In this document: piece by piece, positions 50,000-51,518 of the stretch | How the letters are laid out: the number at the start of each line of letters is the position of its first letter | How positions within the stretch are numbered: the first letter of the stretch is position 1 | Source: a virus | Virus record (IMG/VR): IMGVR_UViG_3300017960_000020 | Span: 1-51,518 of that record | Strand: one strand, 5' to 3' | DNA: 51,518 nucleotides | Position numbers and translations under genes: made by a program | Notes under the pieces: generated by a model | Databases searched by the model: none | Seen by the model: only the letters and a program-made list of their open reading frames with translations | What the model was told of the DNA's origin: nothing

Positions 50000-50566
50000 A
50001 TGCAACCCGTTTCGATGAACCACCGCGGCTATCCGTCGCGACACGCCAAGACCGTCTCGTTGCCGCGCAAGTGGCACTCCGAACGGCACCGACGATGCTT
50101 CGAGTCTGCTTGGCAGGCCCTCAACGAGAAACCGGGGGCGATCGTCGCCCTACTGGGTCCGCGAGGCCATGGGAAGACGGTCCTTGCCGGCATTCTCGCC
50201 GATCGCTGGAGCCGCCAGAACGGTAGCGCGCTCTGGCAGTACTCGGTGCTCGGGCTTCTGCTCGACGAGGAGAAGCACCGCATCCGGCACAAGCTGCCGG
50301 ATCGTCCGATCGACGACGCGAGATCCCAACCGCTGCTCATCCTGGACGAGATCCAAGGCCGGATGCACTCCGACTGGGAAGATCAAACCTACGGCGCATT
50401 GGTCGCCGGGCGCTCGGACGAGCTTCGACCGACAATCGTTGTTGGCTGCATCGACAGCCAGCAAATCATTGACTACTCGCACGCCGTAGCCTCGCGGATG
50501 CAAGACGTGGGCTTGATCGTCGAGTGCAACTGGGGCGACCTTCGAGCCCTTGGGGGTCTGGCATGA
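50000..50566 (+). CDS. DnaC-like helicase loader ATPase
   Basis: A 188-residue AAA+ ATPase. Walker A is GPRGHGKT (53-60) and Walker B is LLILDEI (D116, E117). VVGCIDSQQIIDYSHAVASR includes a likely sensor and arginine-finger region. It is close to the DnaC/IstB type that loads the replicative helicase. It directly follows the initiator gene, like the lambda O/P pairing. No phage helicase or polymerase was found, so it probably recruits host DnaB. It overlaps the next start by 4 bp. Confidence 0.8.
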   Translation: MQPVSMNHRGYPSRHAKTVSLPRKWHSERHRRCFESAWQALNEKPGAIVALLGPRGHGKTVLAGILADRWSRQNGSALWQYSVLGLLLDEEKHRIRHKLPDRPIDDARSQPLLILDEIQGRMHSDWEDQTYGALVAGRSDELRPTIVVGCIDSQQIIDYSHAVASRMQDVGLIVECNWGDLRALGGLA

Positions 50567-50766
50567 CCCCCGACCAAGCAAGCTGGCTCGTGGCGATCGG
50601 CGGCGGTGGATCCGCGGCGTTCGCGTTCGTCGTCTGGGTCGAGGCTGTGGAGGCGCTGCTGCTCAAGGAGCGCAGCCGCTTCAAGCTCTCGCGCTCGGAC
50701 TTCTTCCTGCTGTGGGGTCTGCTCGGCGCTCTGTTCGCTGGGCTCTGCTTTGGGGGTGCCGCTTGA
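50563..50766 (+). CDS. Small membrane protein with two spans
   Basis: A 67-residue protein with two hydrophobic segments (WLVAIGGGGSAAFAFVVWVE and FFLLWGLLGALFAGLCFGGA) joined by a basic loop. The size and topology fit class II/III holins or exclusion proteins, but its place in the replication operon does not particularly suggest lysis. Function unknown. Confidence 0.6.
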   Translation: MTPDQASWLVAIGGGGSAAFAFVVWVEAVEALLLKERSRFKLSRSDFFLLWGLLGALFAGLCFGGAA

Positions 50767-51149
50767 CCGCCCACCCGCCCGCCCCCCAGGGGGCGCCCGA
50801 CCGCGGCAAGCTCAAGCGGTATGACCTCGAAGCCTGGTACGACTGGGAAACGAGCGCGTGCGGCATCGACGAAACAGAGCACCCTGAAGGCGACTGGGTC
50901 CGCTATGCCGAACTGTGCGCCGAGCGCGAGGCCGAGCAGTCCGAGCTGGAGCGGTTGCGCGAAGCCCTGCTGCCCTTTGTTCTTTACTTCGAGCACGCAT
51001 TCGACCAAGCGCGCAGGCAGCATTTCAACTTCCCCGATCCTGTGGGTGACGGCCTTGTGGTGACGCAGGCGGAAGTTTCGCGGGCAAGGGATCTGCTGTC
51101 GAAGCCCCAATCCCAGGACGCCCCCACGGGCGAGGAGCCCAGCCAATGA
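50763..51149 (+). CDS. Hypothetical protein
   Basis: A 128-residue protein from a TTG overlapping the previous stop (TTGA). The middle is acidic and helical (LCAEREAEQSELERLREALL) and likely a short coiled coil. No family recognised. The stop overlaps the next ATG. Confidence 0.55.
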   Translation: MTAHPPAPQGAPDRGKLKRYDLEAWYDWETSACGIDETEHPEGDWVRYAELCAEREAEQSELERLREALLPFVLYFEHAFDQARRQHFNFPDPVGDGLVVTQAEVSRARDLLSKPQSQDAPTGEEPSQ

Positions 51150-51370
51150 ACACCTGGCCCGGAGGACAGCGCCGTGCGCTGACTCAAGACGAGCACGCTT
51201 CTTGGAACGCAGGCCGCTATCCCGGCACGCGCCAACTGTGCGCCGAGTGCGGCGAGCCCACGGGGCGCTGCGAGGAAGACGCCCTGTACCTCGGGGCTTG
51301 CGACGAGATCGGCCCGCTGTGCGAGCCGTGCTGGGAGGCCAGCGAAGGCCAGGAGGGCGACCGTGGCTGA
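51146..51370 (+). CDS. Small cysteine-rich protein
   Basis: A 74-residue protein with CAECGEPTGRC, a lone cysteine in LGACDEIG, and CEPC, suggesting zinc binding. It starts at an ATG overlapping the preceding stop and is overlapped by the next GTG. It belongs to the set of small zinc proteins spread over this genome. Confidence 0.6.
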   Translation: MNTWPGGQRRALTQDEHASWNAGRYPGTRQLCAECGEPTGRCEEDALYLGACDEIGPLCEPCWEASEGQEGDRG

Positions 51371-51518
51371 CCAACTGACCGACGCCGAGTTGATCGAAGA
51401 TGGGAAAGCGCCGGAGCACGCCCCTTGCGACTGCATCGAATGGAACGGCCAGAACTCTTATGTCGCTCGCTGCCGCGAAGGCTGCACGGAAGCCCGTTAC
51501 TCCGCAGCCTCGGATTAC
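51363..51518 (+). CDS. 5' end of a cysteine-containing protein, cut by the window edge
   Basis: A GTG at 51363 opens a frame of 52 codons running to the window end. It overlaps the preceding gene by 8 bp. Visible cysteines are CDC and CREGC, so it is probably another small zinc protein. Joining the window ends end-to-end does not give a sensible continuation into the left partial gene. Confidence 0.5.
   Translation, partial: MADQLTDAELIEDGKAPEHAPCDCIEWNGQNSYVARCREGCTEARYSAASDY

Overview
The window is most of a tailed double-stranded DNA phage genome. It has very GC-rich, tightly packed genes, nearly all on the + strand, with many 4-bp stop/start overlaps (ATGA, GTGA, TTGA). Virion genes follow the siphovirus order: terminase, portal, protease, capsid, connectors, tail terminator, tail tube, chaperone, tape measure and a lambda L/K/J-like tail tip. 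The host cannot be named. The tail carries several carbohydrate-directed domains, which suggests a host with a polysaccharide coat. No integrase, endolysin or holin was recognised, so lifestyle and lysis mode stay open. Both window ends cut through open genes.

Layout. 1-2.9 kb: DNA methyltransferase, HNH nuclease with the remnant of a second HNH gene just upstream, RuvC-like resolvase, SprT-like metallopeptidase. 2.9-3.4 kb: a lone minus-strand zinc-finger gene and a divergent intergenic region with dyads. 3.4-7.5 kb: early operon with small zinc-ribbon proteins, a YqaJ-type exonuclease, a RecT/Bet annealing protein and an SMC-like ATPase, forming a complete recombination set. 7.48-7.95 kb: gene-free tract with a 120-bp tandem repeat and a strong hairpin. 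7.9-13.5 kb: zinc-finger/winged-helix protein, a large PcRGLX/YetA-like protein, and small proteins. 13.5-25.8 kb: packaging and head genes (TerS, TerL, portal-MuF fusion, S78 protease, HK97 capsid, connectors), ending in an unusual alpha/beta-hydrolase/tail-terminator fusion. 25.8-42.3 kb: tail tube, chaperone pair with a likely -1 frameshift, tape measure, a distal tail protein carrying a GH-A-like glycosidase, L-like and NlpC/P60 proteins, a J-like tip with an inserted LamG domain, and fibre-like proteins. 42.3-45.2 kb: lipoprotein, metallophosphoesterase and a membrane GAF-like protein. 45.2-46.3 kb: an independently promoted Panacea-domain gene and a class II tRNA-like gene with a collapsed T-arm. 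46.3-51.5 kb: divergent XRE repressor and excisionase-like regulators around a perfect dyad, small zinc proteins, then a replication module with an initiator carrying eight iterons inside its own gene and a DnaC-like helicase loader.

How it works together. The initiator/iteron origin and helicase loader resemble lambda O/P. Exonuclease, annealing protein and resolvase would process concatemers for packaging. The tail combines an esterase-like fusion, a glycosidase-like domain and a lectin-like LamG module, which suggests attack on an acetylated host glycan. The most unusual items are the hydrolase/terminator fusion, the T-arm-deleted class II tRNA with an alanine anticodon, the 120-bp repeat tract, and the HNH deletion remnant next to a 36-bp repeat shared by two gene starts.
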